A stretch of DNA of 64,000 bases from Alsobacter metallidurans (GCF_014636935.1 NZ_BMES01000003.1:62001-126000); one strand, 5' to 3'. Counted from the first letter of the stretch, positions 30,773 to 40,379 are shown. Translations and numbers: made by a program. The notes: generated by a model from the sequence alone, not told the origin.

Positions 30773-30798
30773 GCCCCGGGTTCACGCCCGGGGCTTTT
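30773..30798 (+). terminator. Intrinsic terminator of the DUF892 gene
   Basis: GCCCCGGG (30773-30780), loop TTCACG, and CCCGGGGC (30787-30794) make a perfect stem followed by four T. Confidence 0.9.
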
Positions 30799-30899
30799 CC
30801 ATACGCCGATCCCCGGACGCCGAACTGCCCTGCGCGGCGCGGGGTTGCGGCTGCGCCCTGACGTCACACATTGGGGAGACCGCCGCGCTGGAGCGCCCC

Positions 30900-31925
30900 A
30901 TGCTGCCCTTATCGATCCTCGACCTTTCCTTTGTGACGTCCGGCGCGTCGTGCGGGCAAGCGCTGCGCAACACCATCGACCTCGCCCGCATGGCGGACGA
31001 AGCCGGTTTCACACGGTTCTGGGTGGCGGAGCATCACAATCTTCCGTCGGTCGCCAGCCCGGCTCCCGAGATCATGATCGGTCAGATCGGAGCTGTGACG
31101 GAGCGGATCCGCATCGGCTCGGGCGGCGTAATGCTGCCCAATCATGCGCCCCTGATGGTGGCCGAGCGCTTCCGTGTGCTGGAAGCCCTGTTTCCCGGGC
31201 GGATCGACCTTGGCATCGGCCGGGCCCCCGGCACCGACCCGGTCGCCTCCTACGCGCTCCGGCGCCTGCAGGGCGACGTGCAGGCCGACGATTTTCCCCA
31301 GCGGCTCGAAGAGCTGATCGCCTTCGGGGGAGCGGGTTTTCCGGCCAACCATCCGTTCAGCCGCATCACCGTGATGCCGTCCGACGTGCCGCTGCCTCCC
31401 ATCCTGATGCTGGGGTCCAGCGATTTCGGCGGCAAGCTCGCCGCCCAGCTGGGCGTCGGCTTCGCGTTCGCGCATCATTTCGCCAGCCATGACGCCGCCG
31501 ATGCGCTCCTCACCTACAGGGCGCGCTTCGAGCCGGGCGCACTCGCCAAGCCGCATGCCATTCTGGCCACCGCGGCCATCTGCGCCGAGACGGACGCCGA
31601 AGCCCAGCGCCTGGCGTCGGGCGCGGATCTCAGCGCGCTGCGCCGGGCGCGCGGCCATTACGGCCCGCTTCCACGCCCCGAGGAGGCGGCCGCCGAAACC
31701 TACGACGCTCAGGACCTCGCCTTTATTCGCCGCAACCGCTCACGCCTGTTCGTCGGAACGCCGGACGCTTTGCGCGATCGCCTGATGGACCTCGCCACGA
31801 GCGTACAAGCCGACGAGGTGATGCTGACCTCGGCGATCCACGACCATGCGGCGCGCAAGCGTTCATTCCAGCTTCTCGCCGACGCCTTCGGCTTGAAAGC
31901 CACATCCACTTCGGCTGTTCTTTAA
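30900..31925 (+). CDS. Luciferase-like flavin-dependent oxidoreductase (LLM class)
   Basis: A 341-residue TIM-barrel protein of the bacterial luciferase-like monooxygenase family (MsnO8-type subfamily). Conserved pieces include FWVAEHHNLPSVASPAPE, RIRIGSGGVMLPNHAPL and GRIDLGIGRAPGTD. Such enzymes use reduced FMN or F420; the substrate cannot be told. TGGAG lies 6 bases before the ATG. It is transcribed on its own, after the DUF892 terminator. Confidence 0.88.
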   Translation: MLPLSILDLSFVTSGASCGQALRNTIDLARMADEAGFTRFWVAEHHNLPSVASPAPEIMIGQIGAVTERIRIGSGGVMLPNHAPLMVAERFRVLEALFPGRIDLGIGRAPGTDPVASYALRRLQGDVQADDFPQRLEELIAFGGAGFPANHPFSRITVMPSDVPLPPILMLGSSDFGGKLAAQLGVGFAFAHHFASHDAADALLTYRARFEPGALAKPHAILATAAICAETDAEAQRLASGADLSALRRARGHYGPLPRPEEAAAETYDAQDLAFIRRNRSRLFVGTPDALRDRLMDLATSVQADEVMLTSAIHDHAARKRSFQLLADAFGLKATSTSAVL

Positions 31926-32111
31926 CCTTCGAGAAAGACCTGCGACGGCATTGCGGCCGCAAGCAGCGAAAACGGGGCTTTGCGTCGACAACTTGGCGGG
32001 ATGCTGGAAACGGTCCCGCAACATTGCATGGGTATGCTTCCGAGATCGCGCTTCTGATCCCGCTCTGGGAAGCGCAAGAACAAGCGACCCACCCGAACCC
32101 GCGAGCCCGCC

Positions 32112-33074
32112 GTGAGCCCCCCGCCCATCGTTTCCGACGCCGTCGATGCCCGCAGCCTGGGCGTCGCCGCTTTCCCGGTTGCGCCCGCGCGCGCGCCGGC
32201 CGCTTCCGGCGACAACGTCGCGCTCGGCATTGCCTATATCGTCGGCTCAACGGTGTTCTTTTCGGCGGGCGACATCGCCGCCAAGATGCTGACCGCCACG
32301 ATCCCGGCAGTCGAAATCGCGTGGATGCGCTACGTCGTGCTCTGCGCGCTTGTGCTCCCGGCCGTGTTCTGGATGGGCGGCGCCAAGCGGCTCGCCACCA
32401 CCCGCATGCAGTTCCACATCCTGCGCGGGCTCGGCATGGTGATCTCGTCGCTGGTCTTCATGGTGGCGCTCGCCCATATGCCGGTCGCGGAAGCGACCGC
32501 CATCAATTTCGTCTCGCCCATCTTCATCACCGCGCTCTCCATCCCGCTCCTGGGCGAAAAGGTCGGCATGCGCCGCTGGATCGCGGCTGCGGTCGGCCTC
32601 ACCGGCGTGATCATCGTCGTCCAGCCGGGCGGCGCCTCGTTCCAGCTCGCGGCGCTGCTGCCCGCGGCCTCCGCGGCGATCTGGGCCTTCACGGCCATCC
32701 TCACGCGCCTGATGAGCGACGAGCGGCCCGAGGCCACGCTGGCGTGGTCCGGCATCGTCGGCCTGGTCACCCTCTCGATGGCCCTTCCTTTCGCCTGGGT
32801 CACGCCCACCGGCGCCGAGATCGGCTACGCGCTCCTCATGGGCGTCGGCTCGACGGTTGGCCACTGGCTGCTGGTTCTGGGCTATCGCCGCGCCGGCGCG
32901 TCGCTGCTCGCGCCCTTCACCTATGTGCAGCTCCTATGGGCCAGCGCGTTCGGCTTTCTGGTGTTCGGCGCGCTCCCGGGCGCCTCGACGCTGCTGGGCG
33001 GCGCCGTGATCGCGGCCAGCGGCCTCTACACGGCTCACCGCGAGCGCGTCCGAGCCAGGATGGCGAGAGCCTGA
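32112..33074 (+). CDS. DMT-family transporter, two EamA domains
   Basis: A 320-residue membrane protein with ten predicted hydrophobic helices in two EamA repeats (about 38-165 and 180-305), as in RhaT/YdcZ-type exporters of amino acids or metabolites. The first 35 residues are a soluble Pro/Ala-rich lead. The start is a GTG at 32112. The 186-bp gap upstream shows no feature. Substrate unknown. Confidence 0.85.
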   Translation: MSPPPIVSDAVDARSLGVAAFPVAPARAPAASGDNVALGIAYIVGSTVFFSAGDIAAKMLTATIPAVEIAWMRYVVLCALVLPAVFWMGGAKRLATTRMQFHILRGLGMVISSLVFMVALAHMPVAEATAINFVSPIFITALSIPLLGEKVGMRRWIAAAVGLTGVIIVVQPGGASFQLAALLPAASAAIWAFTAILTRLMSDERPEATLAWSGIVGLVTLSMALPFAWVTPTGAEIGYALLMGVGSTVGHWLLVLGYRRAGASLLAPFTYVQLLWASAFGFLVFGALPGASTLLGGAVIAASGLYTAHRERVRARMARA

Positions 33075-33150
33075 GCGGCGATTGCGCGCTGTCATGAGAA
33101 TGAAGCGCTGTTGAGCTTTCGTGCGGGCAGGCTCGCCGGATGCTGCGCCC

Positions 33151-34245
33151 ATGCTCGATCTCTCCCTCGCGTTCACGTCAGCGTTTGAGCGCCCGCCCGC
33201 CCGCCCGGCGCGCCGTCCGTCGCGGCGTCCGTCGGGCGGCCCCTTCCGGGTCCTGATCGCGACCGACGCGTGGCGGCCGCAGGTCAACGGCGTGGTGCGC
33301 ACCCTGGAAGGTCTCGTCGCCGAAGCCCCGAAGCTCGGCGCCGAGATCACGATCCTGGGCCCGGACCGCTTTGCGTCGGCGCCCATGCCGGGCTACCCCG
33401 ACATTCGGCTCGCCGCCCCCTCCCCGCGGGCGATCGCGGCGGCCATCGAGAGCGCCCGGCCGGACGCCATCCACATCGCAACCGAAGGTCCGGTGGGCTT
33501 CATGACGCGGCGGCATTGCATCCGGCGCGGGCTGCCGTTCACGACCTGCTACCACACGCGGTTTCCCGAATACCTCGCCGCCCGCGTGCCGGTGCCGCTG
33601 GCCTGGTCCTATGCGGCGATGCGTCGCTTCCATGCGCCGGCTGTCGCCACCATGGCTGCGACGCCGGCGCTCGCGCGCGAGCTGGGGACCCGCGGCTTCG
33701 GGCGGCTGGTCCTGTGGACGCGCGGCGTCGACGTCCCGACATTCGCGGCGGGCCGCCCGGGCATGCTGCGTTTCCCGGGCCCGATCTTCCTCTGCGTCGC
33801 CCGCTTGGCTGTCGAGAAGAACATCGAAGCATTCTTGGCGCTCAATCTGCCCGGCTCCAAGGTCGTGGTCGGCGACGGCCCGGCGCGCGCCGAACTAGAG
33901 GCGCGTTTTCCGGACGCCCATTTCCTCGGCATGCTGAGCGGGTGCGAGCTGGCCGACGCTTATGCGTCCGCTGACGTGTTCGTGTTTCCGAGCCGGACCG
34001 ACACGTTCGGTCTCGTGATGCTGGAGGCGCTTGCCGCTGGAACGCCTGTTGCGGCTTTTCCGGTGACGGGCCCCCGGGACGTACTCGGCTCGTCCGGGTG
34101 CGGTGCGCTCGACGAGGATCTGCGCCGCGCCGCCTTGGCGGCCCTTTCCATCCCGCGCGATCGATGCCGCGCTCATGCGCAGCGGGCCACGATGGCGGAG
34201 AGCTGCCGAAGCTTTCTGGAAAATGTGAGCCTCGCGGCCCTCTAG
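33151..34245 (+). CDS. GT4-family glycosyltransferase
   Basis: A 364-residue GT-B glycosyltransferase. The N-terminal domain opens ATDAWRPQVNGVVRT, typical of GT4 enzymes making alpha-mannosyl or sulfoquinovosyl lipids; the C-terminal domain has the E-x7-E segment SRTDTFGLVMLEALAAGTPV. The ATG at 33151 is given; a GTG at 33121 is possible and neither has a strong ribosome binding site. It converges with the LpxH-like gene 9 bp away, a pairing kept in rhizobia, so both may act in envelope lipid synthesis. Confidence 0.85.
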   Translation: MLDLSLAFTSAFERPPARPARRPSRRPSGGPFRVLIATDAWRPQVNGVVRTLEGLVAEAPKLGAEITILGPDRFASAPMPGYPDIRLAAPSPRAIAAAIESARPDAIHIATEGPVGFMTRRHCIRRGLPFTTCYHTRFPEYLAARVPVPLAWSYAAMRRFHAPAVATMAATPALARELGTRGFGRLVLWTRGVDVPTFAAGRPGMLRFPGPIFLCVARLAVEKNIEAFLALNLPGSKVVVGDGPARAELEARFPDAHFLGMLSGCELADAYASADVFVFPSRTDTFGLVMLEALAAGTPVAAFPVTGPRDVLGSSGCGALDEDLRRAALAALSIPRDRCRAHAQRATMAESCRSFLENVSLAAL

Positions 34246-34254
34246 CCGCGGGAG

Positions 34255-35061
34255 TCAGGCAGCCGGCGCGAGCGCGAGCTGCCGGGCGGGGGCGGACGCT
34301 TCGACGTCCGCCCTGCTGTCGCGCTTTGTCCAGCGCACCAGTTCGAGCCGCCCGTCCATGTGCTCCAGAACCGCCGAGCAGGACTCCACCCAGTCGCCGG
34401 TGTTCACATACAGTACGTCGCCGATTGTCTCGACGGTCGGCTGGTGAATGTGGCCGCACAGCACGGCGTCGACGCCATGCCGCCGCGCATCTTCGACGAC
34501 CGCGTCCTGGAAGGCGCCAATGAAGTTGACGGCCGTCTTTACCTTGCCCTTGCTCCAGGCCGAAAACGACCAATAGGGCAGGCCCAGGCGCCGGCGCACG
34601 CGGCTGATATAGACATTCAGGAACAGCGCGAGGTCGTAGGCCCAGTCGCCCAGCAGGGCGAGCCACTTCACGTTTCGGACCACGATGTCGAACTTGTCGC
34701 CATGCAGGATCAGCATGCGCCGGCCGTCCGCCGTCATGTGGACGTACTCTTCCATGATGTCGATGCCGCCGAAATTGGAGCCGACGTAATCGCGCAAGAA
34801 CTCATCGTGGTTGCCCGGCAGGTAGACGAGCCGCGCGCCCTTGCGAACGGCCCTGAGCAGCTTCTGCACCACGTCGTTGTGCGCCTGCGGCCAATTCCAG
34901 CTCACCTTGAGCCGCCATCCGTCGACGATGTCTCCAACGAGAAAAATCGTCTCGGCCTCATGGTGCTTCAGGAAATCGAGCAGCATGTCCGCTTGGCAGC
35001 CGCGCGTGCCGAGATGGATGTCCGACAAAAACAGGGACCGGACCTTTGTGGCGCCGCTCAT
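34255..35061 (-). CDS. LpxH-like UDP-2,3-diacylglucosamine diphosphatase family protein
   Basis: A 268-residue calcineurin-fold phosphoesterase. The five metal-binding motifs are present: SDIHLG (13-18), GDIVDGW (43-49), GNHDEF (83-88), HGDKFD and GHIHQP. This COG2908 group stands where LpxH is expected in lipid A synthesis, but its exact substrate is inferred. The ATG at 35061 has GGAG upstream. A longer reading frame to 35274 must be rejected: its first residues are the antisense-style translation of the tRNA-Leu gene. Confidence 0.88.
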   Translation of the reverse strand: MSGATKVRSLFLSDIHLGTRGCQADMLLDFLKHHEAETIFLVGDIVDGWRLKVSWNWPQAHNDVVQKLLRAVRKGARLVYLPGNHDEFLRDYVGSNFGGIDIMEEYVHMTADGRRMLILHGDKFDIVVRNVKWLALLGDWAYDLALFLNVYISRVRRRLGLPYWSFSAWSKGKVKTAVNFIGAFQDAVVEDARRHGVDAVLCGHIHQPTVETIGDVLYVNTGDWVESCSAVLEHMDGRLELVRWTKRDSRADVEASAPARQLALAPAA

Positions 35062-35195
35062 GACAGCATTCTCCGCAGGCTGCTCACACACCAACAAGCG
35101 GATTCTTGTCTCAGTTTGGTGACGGCGGCGCGGATCGCCATCCTGGCCGAACAACACGCGGCATGGGCAGGAAGCGGCGCGTCGAGAAAGCCTGA

Positions 35196-35280
35196 TGGTG
35201 CCCCTGGCCGGAATCGAACCAGCACTCCTTGCGGAAACCGATTTTGAGTCGGTCGCGTCTACCAGTTCCGCCACAGGGGC
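35196..35280 (-). tRNA. tRNA-Leu (anticodon CAA)
   Basis: 85 nt including an encoded CCA. The acceptor pairs GCCCCTG with CAGGGGC; the anticodon loop reads CTCAAAA, giving CAA for UUG codons; a long variable arm typical of class II Leu tRNAs and a GGTTCGATTCC T-arm are present. Confidence 0.97.
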
Positions 35281-35345
35281 CCGCCCTATCGGGAGGCGGC
35301 GCGGACTATAGCGGGCCGGAATCGCACGTCAATCTCCCGCACGGT

Positions 35346-36494
35346 TCAGGCGACGTCGCGGGGCGCGGCGCCGCTTCCGTGCTCCGCGCCTTTTTCGCCC
35401 GGCACCGGCGTGGCCTCGCCCAATGTCTCGCGGACGTAGAGCTTCTTTACGGCCACAAAGGCCACCACGGCCAGCGGCGCGGCCAGAAGCACGCCGAGCG
35501 CGCCAAACAGCGCCCCGAACGCGATGACGGCGAACAGCAGCAGCGCGGGCGGGATCGCGACCGACCGGCGGGTCACGACCGGCTGGATCAGGTTCGATTC
35601 GACTTGCTGGATGGCGATGAAAGCCGCCGCCGTCCACAGTACGGCCGGCAAACCCATTCCGGAGGCGACCAGCAGCGCCGGAACCGCGCCCGCGAAGGGT
35701 CCGACGAGCGGGATGAACTCCAGCAGGCCAGCGATGAGCCCCAGAGCGGCTGCGCTCGGCAGGCCGATCATCGCAAGCGCGCCCCAGGTGAGCGCGCCGG
35801 TCACCACCATGGCGAGAAGCTGGCCGAGCAGCCAAAGCCGCAGCGCCCGGCCGGCGACGCCCATGGTTTCGTCCACGTGCTCGCGGGCCTGGGCGGGAAA
35901 CAGCATCACGACGCCACGGCGATAGACCTTGGGGTCGAGCGCAAGATAGACGCCGCCAAAGATCACCAGGACAAGGTCGGTCACGGCGCCGAGCGCGGAC
36001 ACGCCGTAGGTCGTCACCTTGCCGATGAAGCTCTGGCCCGAGAGGATCTCCTTCGCGCGCCCGCTGATCTGGTTGGCGAGATCCGGCGCGCCGACCTTCT
36101 GCCCCAGCGCCTCCAGAGCTCCCGTGGCCGTTTGTGCCGCTGTCGCCAACTGCGCGGCCACCTGCGCCTGAAACAGCCAGATTGCCACCCCGAGAGCCCC
36201 GAACACAAGGACGCCAGCGACCAGCAGCGCGAAGCCCGGCGACAAAGGCGTGTGTTTTTCCAACCCATCTGCAATGGAGCGCAGCACAACGGCAATCAGC
36301 GCCGCCGCGAAGCCGAGCAGCAGCACGTCCAACATCGCGTATAGAACCGCGAAGAGCACCACGATCGCGCCGACCACCAGGGCCGCGATGGTCACCCTCC
36401 TGGCGAACTCGCCTTCGCTCACGAGCGCCGCGGACCGAACGGCGTTGTCCGGGGCCGTAGCCTGAGTTTCAGGCAAGGTCGTGTCGATCGCCAT
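35346..36494 (-). CDS. AI-2E family transporter (PerM/TqsA type)
   Basis: A 382-residue membrane protein with about eight hydrophobic helices. The family core LLEFIPLVGPFAGAVPALLVA and the segment QQVESNLIQPVVTRRSVAIPP are conserved. Members move autoinducer-2, Na+/H+ or lipids; the name does not prove an AI-2 role. It is divergent from the glycine-zipper gene, with 143 bp between, and has a near-match EcfG promoter (finding). Confidence 0.9.
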   Translation of the reverse strand: MAIDTTLPETQATAPDNAVRSAALVSEGEFARRVTIAALVVGAIVVLFAVLYAMLDVLLLGFAAALIAVVLRSIADGLEKHTPLSPGFALLVAGVLVFGALGVAIWLFQAQVAAQLATAAQTATGALEALGQKVGAPDLANQISGRAKEILSGQSFIGKVTTYGVSALGAVTDLVLVIFGGVYLALDPKVYRRGVVMLFPAQAREHVDETMGVAGRALRLWLLGQLLAMVVTGALTWGALAMIGLPSAAALGLIAGLLEFIPLVGPFAGAVPALLVASGMGLPAVLWTAAAFIAIQQVESNLIQPVVTRRSVAIPPALLLFAVIAFGALFGALGVLLAAPLAVVAFVAVKKLYVRETLGEATPVPGEKGAEHGSGAAPRDVA

Positions 36495-36520
36495 CGCGGC
36501 CCCTTTTCTGTCGGCATTGC

Positions 36521-36545
36521 AACGTGCCAGAGGAGCCTTCGTTCA
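36521..36545 (-). promoter_or_regulatory. Possible EcfG-type promoter of the AI-2E transporter gene
   Basis: On the minus strand TGAAC (36545-36541), a 16-bp spacer and CGTT (36524-36521) match GGAAC-N16-CGTT with one mismatch at the first base. It lies about 27 bp before the start codon. The mismatch is in a conserved G, so this is weaker than the plus-strand promoter beside it. Confidence 0.4.
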
Positions 36546-36584
36546 CTCTGCGCTGACCCCGCCCGGGTTCCGGCTTCGTGGTGC

Positions 36585-36609
36585 GGAACAGCTTCGCCGT
36601 GACGGCGTT
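36585..36609 (+). promoter_or_regulatory. EcfG-type promoter of the glycine-zipper gene, perfect match
   Basis: GGAAC (36585-36589), a 16-bp spacer and CGTT (36606-36609) match the alphaproteobacterial general-stress sigma consensus exactly. The transcription start would be near 36616, 22 bp before the ATG. Confidence 0.75.
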
Positions 36610-36637
36610 TCTGCATCATCAAACGGAGGATCACACC

Positions 36638-36967
36638 ATGAGGAATTTCGTTCTTGGCCTGGCGGCCGTCACTGCCGTCGTTCTCGCCCAGCCGGCTTTC
36701 GCAGATGACAGCGGCGCAGCCGCAGGCGTCGCCACGGGCGCGATTGCGGGCGGCGTGGCCGGCGGCCCCGTCGGCGCGGCGGTCGGCGCGGGCGTGGGCG
36801 GCGTCGTGGGCGGCGCGGTCACGGGCCCGAACAAGGAGCGGGTGATCGTCGAGCAGCGCGGCCCTGCGGTGGAGACCGGCACGATCTCCAACTGCTCCAG
36901 CAAGACGGTCCAGAAGGAAAATTCCTTCGGCGACACCAAGACCACCACCACGCAGTCCTGCGACTGA
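36638..36967 (+). CDS. Small exported glycine-zipper protein
   Basis: A 109-residue protein with a signal peptide (cleavage after AFA, about residue 22), then a glycine-zipper stretch of GxxxG repeats (about 28-62, AGGVAGGPVGAAVG...), and a soluble C-terminal part with two cysteines. Glycine zippers associate with membranes or form outer-membrane lipoprotein-like packing. GGAGG precedes the ATG at 36638; an earlier in-frame ATG lacks a good site. It has a perfect EcfG-type promoter and its own terminator. Function unknown. Confidence 0.82.
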   Translation: MRNFVLGLAAVTAVVLAQPAFADDSGAAAGVATGAIAGGVAGGPVGAAVGAGVGGVVGGAVTGPNKERVIVEQRGPAVETGTISNCSSKTVQKENSFGDTKTTTTQSCD

Positions 36968-37000
36968 CCACAGAGCGCTCGCCAAAGGGCCTGCCACGAG

Positions 37001-37026
37001 AAGCCCGCCCAAAAGGCGGGCTTTTT
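37001..37026 (+). terminator. Intrinsic terminator after the glycine-zipper gene
   Basis: AAGCCCGCC (37001-37009), a 5-base loop and GGCGGGCTT (37015-37023) make a perfect 9-bp stem ending in a T run. Confidence 0.9.
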
Positions 37027-37117
37027 CGCGCCTTGTCGCGATCGACGCACGTTTCCGTTAACGCCCGCGCGCGCAAAATCGCGAACGCGGTCGTGCGCAA
37101 GCGGAGGTTGATGAACG

Positions 37118-37456
37118 GTGCGAAAGGGTCGAAGCCTCGCGATGGCCTGCGCGGGCCTGATCTGCGCCGCCCAAACGGCCGGCGCACAAGGCGCGGCGAA
37201 CTCGTCCGCCACTCAGGCGCGCCCTGAAGCCTGCGCGGATCTCGGATCCTTTGCGGTGGTCGACCCGCCGGGCGGCGGCCGCGGCGCGCTGTCGGCGCAA
37301 TCCTACACGCCCTGCGCCGATCTCGACGGCCGACGCCGGGACGACTCCGTCCAGATCGGCGTCGACGTCATGCTCGGCGGCCAGAACTCCAACGCGTCCC
37401 AGCCCTCGCCGACCGGCGGGATGCAACCCGGCCAAACGCTTCGCCGGCGCCCGTAG
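37118..37456 (+). CDS. Small exported protein of unknown function
   Basis: A 112-residue frame starting at a GTG, with GCGGAGG 10 bases upstream. Residues 1-24 look like a signal peptide (KGRSLAMACAGLICAAQTAGA). The mature part has three cysteines and a Pro/Gly-rich tail. I do not recognise a family. An overlapping ATG frame with better spacing to the same site gives a short arginine-rich peptide and is less likely. A GTTAAC occurs just upstream at about 37057. Confidence 0.5.
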   Translation: MRKGRSLAMACAGLICAAQTAGAQGAANSSATQARPEACADLGSFAVVDPPGGGRGALSAQSYTPCADLDGRRRDDSVQIGVDVMLGGQNSNASQPSPTGGMQPGQTLRRRP

Positions 37457-37513
37457 CGGGATTCGGGTGGCGGCCCAGCCACGATCCTGCCAAGACGCCC
37501 GCAGGAGATGCCG

Positions 37514-38512
37514 ATGTCCCTCGCTCAAAAATCCATGCGTCCGCGCGAATGGCTCATGCTGCTTGCGCTTTCGATGATCTGGGGCGGATCGTTCCTGTTC
37601 GCCAAGCTGGCCGTCAGCGCGATACCCCCGTTCGGCGTGGTCGCAGGACGTGTGGCGATCGCATCCCTGTGCCTCGCGATGACGCTGGCGGCCCTGGGCG
37701 TCGGTTTCCCGCGCTCCGCTGCGACATGGCGGGCATTTTTTGGGATGGGCCTGCTCAACAACGTGATCCCGTTCAGCCTCATCTTCTGGGGCCAGACCAC
37801 GATCGGGGCAGGCATGGCGTCGATTTTGAACGCCACGACCCCGCTCTTCACCGTCCTGGCGGCGCATGGCTTGACCCGCGACGAGCGGCTGACCTGGAAC
37901 CGCATCGTCGGCGTCCTGGTCGGCTTCACGGGCGTTGCCGTGATGATCGGGCCCGAATTGCTGGAGGGGCTCGGATCGAATGCGGCCGCCCAAATCGCCT
38001 GCCTGGGTGGAGCGGTTTCCTATGCTTTCGCCGGGCTGTTCGGACGTCGCTTCGCCCGAATGGGCGTTCCGCCGCTGCATGCCGCTTTCGGGCAGCTCAC
38101 CGCGTCGAGCCTGATCGTCGTGCCCCTGCTGCTGTTCTTTGGAAAACCATGGACGTGGACGATGCCCGGAGCAGCGCCCCTGGGCGCGCTCGTAGCCCTC
38201 GCCGTCCTGTGCACGGCTTTCGCCTATGTTCTGTTCTTCAGCATCCTTGGCAGCGCCGGCGCGACGAACATCTCTCTGGTGACGTTCCTGATCCCGCCAA
38301 GCGCGATCCTGCTCGGCGCCGTCTTTCTGGGCGAGCGCCTGGGCTGGACCGATTTCGCCGGCATGGGCCTGATCGTCACCGGGCTCGCGGCCATCGACCC
38401 GCGGGTCGCCAGGCGTCTGGAACGCCGAGCGCGCACAACTCGGGTGGACGAACTCACCCCGCCGCAAGCGGCCGGAACGTCTCCACCACCCGCTCATAAA
38501 CCGGCCGCTTGA
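37514..38512 (+). CDS. DMT-family transporter, EamA
   Basis: A 332-residue membrane protein with ten hydrophobic helices in two EamA repeats. The opening [18 protein letters not shown] and the segment [23 protein letters not shown] are typical of the RarD/YdcZ-like group. The ATG at 37514 is chosen, with AGGAG six bases upstream; another ATG is at 37508. It converges with rppH and overlaps it by 59 bp. Substrate unknown. Confidence 0.85.
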   Translation: MSLAQKSMRPREWLMLLALSMIWGGSFLFAKLAVSAIPPFGVVAGRVAIASLCLAMTLAALGVGFPRSAATWRAFFGMGLLNNVIPFSLIFWGQTTIGAGMASILNATTPLFTVLAAHGLTRDERLTWNRIVGVLVGFTGVAVMIGPELLEGLGSNAAAQIACLGGAVSYAFAGLFGRRFARMGVPPLHAAFGQLTASSLIVVPLLLFFGKPWTWTMPGAAPLGALVALAVLCTAFAYVLFFSILGSAGATNISLVTFLIPPSAILLGAVFLGERLGWTDFAGMGLIVTGLAAIDPRVARRLERRARTTRVDELTPPQAAGTSPPPAHKPAA

Positions 38513-38960
38513 ACGGGATGATCAACTCCGGCAGGCGATCCATTCTCTCCCAGCGCCACGCTTCGAACTCGGCCTTATGGCCGCCCGCGGGGGCGTGGAT
38601 GTCGATTTCCGAATCCTCGCCGACGAAGCGCAGCGCGAACCAGCGCTGGGTCTGTCCGCGATACTTGCCTCGCCAGGCACGGCCCGCCACCGGGCCGGGG
38701 AGATCATACGCGAACCAATCGGGCGCCTCGGCCAGCAGCTTTGTCGAGGTGACGTTGGTTTCCTCCTGCAGCTCGCGCAGCGCCGCCACATAAGGGTCTT
38801 CGCCCCGATCGATCCCGCCCTGCGGCATCTGCCAGGCGTGGCGATCGTCGACGTGCTCGGGCCCGGCCTCGCGCTTGCGCTTGCCGATAAACACGAGTCC
38901 ATCACGGTTCAGCAGCATGATGCCCACGCAGGGGCGGTACGGCAGTTTGGCGATGTCCAT
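38454..38960 (-). CDS. rppH: RNA pyrophosphohydrolase RppH
   Basis: A 168-residue Nudix hydrolase. The Nudix box G-x5-E-x7-RELQEE is at residues 48-67, with N69 where many have G. RppH removes pyrophosphate from mRNA 5' ends to start decay; rhizobial homologues were once called IalA, the invasion-associated protein. It ends the conserved minus-strand block and overlaps the convergent DMT transporter gene. Confidence 0.92.
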   Translation of the reverse strand: MDIAKLPYRPCVGIMLLNRDGLVFIGKRKREAGPEHVDDRHAWQMPQGGIDRGEDPYVAALRELQEETNVTSTKLLAEAPDWFAYDLPGPVAGRAWRGKYRGQTQRWFALRFVGEDSEIDIHAPAGGHKAEFEAWRWERMDRLPELIIPFKRPVYERVVETFRPLAAG

Positions 38961-38996
38961 TCTTGCTACTCACCGGCGGGGGGAAGCGCGATGATG

Positions 38997-40223
38997 TCAG
39001 ACGCGCCCGGGCTTGGCGATGGCCGCGCTCAGCGGCACCAGCACGAAGCCCCGCGCCTCGAGGTTCTTGGCCCAGGCCGCGATCCGGTCGATGCTCACCG
39101 GCAGCGCGCTCGCGGTTCCGACCGCGACGCCGCGCTCGCGCGCGATCGCCTCGAGGCGTGCGAGCTGGTCGTCGATCGCCGAGGCTTTGGGCGTGGCGTC
39201 GATCACCGTGTCGGCCTTCGCAGCCGGCAGCTTCAGCCCGCCCGCCACCGCCGGAATCAAGCTGCGCGCCGAGGCGCCGTCGTCCAGCACCACCAACCCG
39301 CGCGCAGCGAACTCCTTCAACACCGGCGTGAGCGCCGCCTCGCTGGCGGTGAACTTCGCCCCCATGTGGTTCATCACCCCGATATAGCCGCTGAAGCGCG
39401 ACATCACCCAGAACAGGCGATCGAGGTTTTCCGCCGCGCCGCTCGCTAGAAGCGTATGCGGGCCGGGATCGTTGTCCGGGTAATCGAACGGCTCCATGGG
39501 CGCCTGAAGCATCACCTCGTGGCCGTCCTCTCGCGCGCGCGCGACCTGCCGCTCCAGCTCCGCCCCATAGGGCGCGAAGGCCAGCGTCACCTCGCCCGGC
39601 AGTCGAACGATCGAGTCGGAGGTCGAGGACTGGCTCAGCCCCATGCCGCTCATCACGATCGCGATGCGCCCTACCGTCTTGGCCGGCAGCATCGGGGCTG
39701 GGCGGGCATACACGTCGGCCGGCCGGGAGCCGTCGGGCCCGAGCTTCGGCAGGGCGCCGTGCCGGGATCGCTCGATCAAGCGCTTGTCGGGCGCGACCGC
39801 CAGCTTGATCGGCGTTTGTGGCACCTGGATCACGATCCCGCCGGCGCGCTCCCCATTGCCGCGCACCACGCGGACGCCCGTGGCCTTCTCGATGTCGGCC
39901 GCCGATTGGCCGTTCGGCGGGGCGATGTCGGGCGAGCCCTCGACCACCCGCGCCTGCGGCGGGTCGACGGCCTCCACCGGCGGCGGCTCGACCTTAGCGC
40001 GCGTGATGGTCGCGACCGCATAAGGCTCGCCGCCATAGGGATCCTTCACGACCACGATGTAACCCGCCAGCGCCAGCAGGAGCATCGCGACCGCCATCGC
40101 GAACAGGTTGCCAAGCGGCGCGGCCACGCGGCGACGCGGCCGGCTGGCCGTTTCCATGCCCAATGGACGTGTGAGTTCGTCGTGGCCCAGCGTCACGCTT
40201 CGGTCTCGGAGGATGAAATGCAC
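38997..40223 (-). CDS. Divergent polysaccharide deacetylase family protein
   Basis: A 408-residue protein with one N-terminal membrane helix (about 42-60), a variable linker, and a divergent polysaccharide deacetylase domain (about 195-405) that keeps RIAIVMSGMG and MEPFDYPDNDPGPHTLL. These YibQ-like proteins sit next to envC and ctpA in alphaproteobacteria, so a peptidoglycan or envelope role is likely. The start is a GTG at 40223; a GTG at 40196 is an alternative closer to related proteins. Confidence 0.85.
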   Translation of the reverse strand: MHFILRDRSVTLGHDELTRPLGMETASRPRRRVAAPLGNLFAMAVAMLLLALAGYIVVVKDPYGGEPYAVATITRAKVEPPPVEAVDPPQARVVEGSPDIAPPNGQSAADIEKATGVRVVRGNGERAGGIVIQVPQTPIKLAVAPDKRLIERSRHGALPKLGPDGSRPADVYARPAPMLPAKTVGRIAIVMSGMGLSQSSTSDSIVRLPGEVTLAFAPYGAELERQVARAREDGHEVMLQAPMEPFDYPDNDPGPHTLLASGAAENLDRLFWVMSRFSGYIGVMNHMGAKFTASEAALTPVLKEFAARGLVVLDDGASARSLIPAVAGGLKLPAAKADTVIDATPKASAIDDQLARLEAIARERGVAVGTASALPVSIDRIAAWAKNLEARGFVLVPLSAAIAKPGRV

Positions 40224-40379
40224 AAATCCGGAAACGGCGGGGCCGAACGCACCGGAACTTGCGAATCATAGCTCAGATCGAACTGGTCGTCTGTCGGCAT
40301 TGCCCACGATACGAAAAAGCGGCGACGCCTGTGGCATCGCCGCTTCATTTCTACGCAGATCCGTCGTGTGGATCAGCGT

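Noticed and set aside
35062-35274. An N-terminal extension of the LpxH-like protein reading MAELVDATDSKSVSARSAGS
   Set aside because: It is the well-known false translation of a tRNA gene; the sequence overlaps tRNA-Leu at 35196-35280, and a proper start with a ribosome binding site is at 35061.
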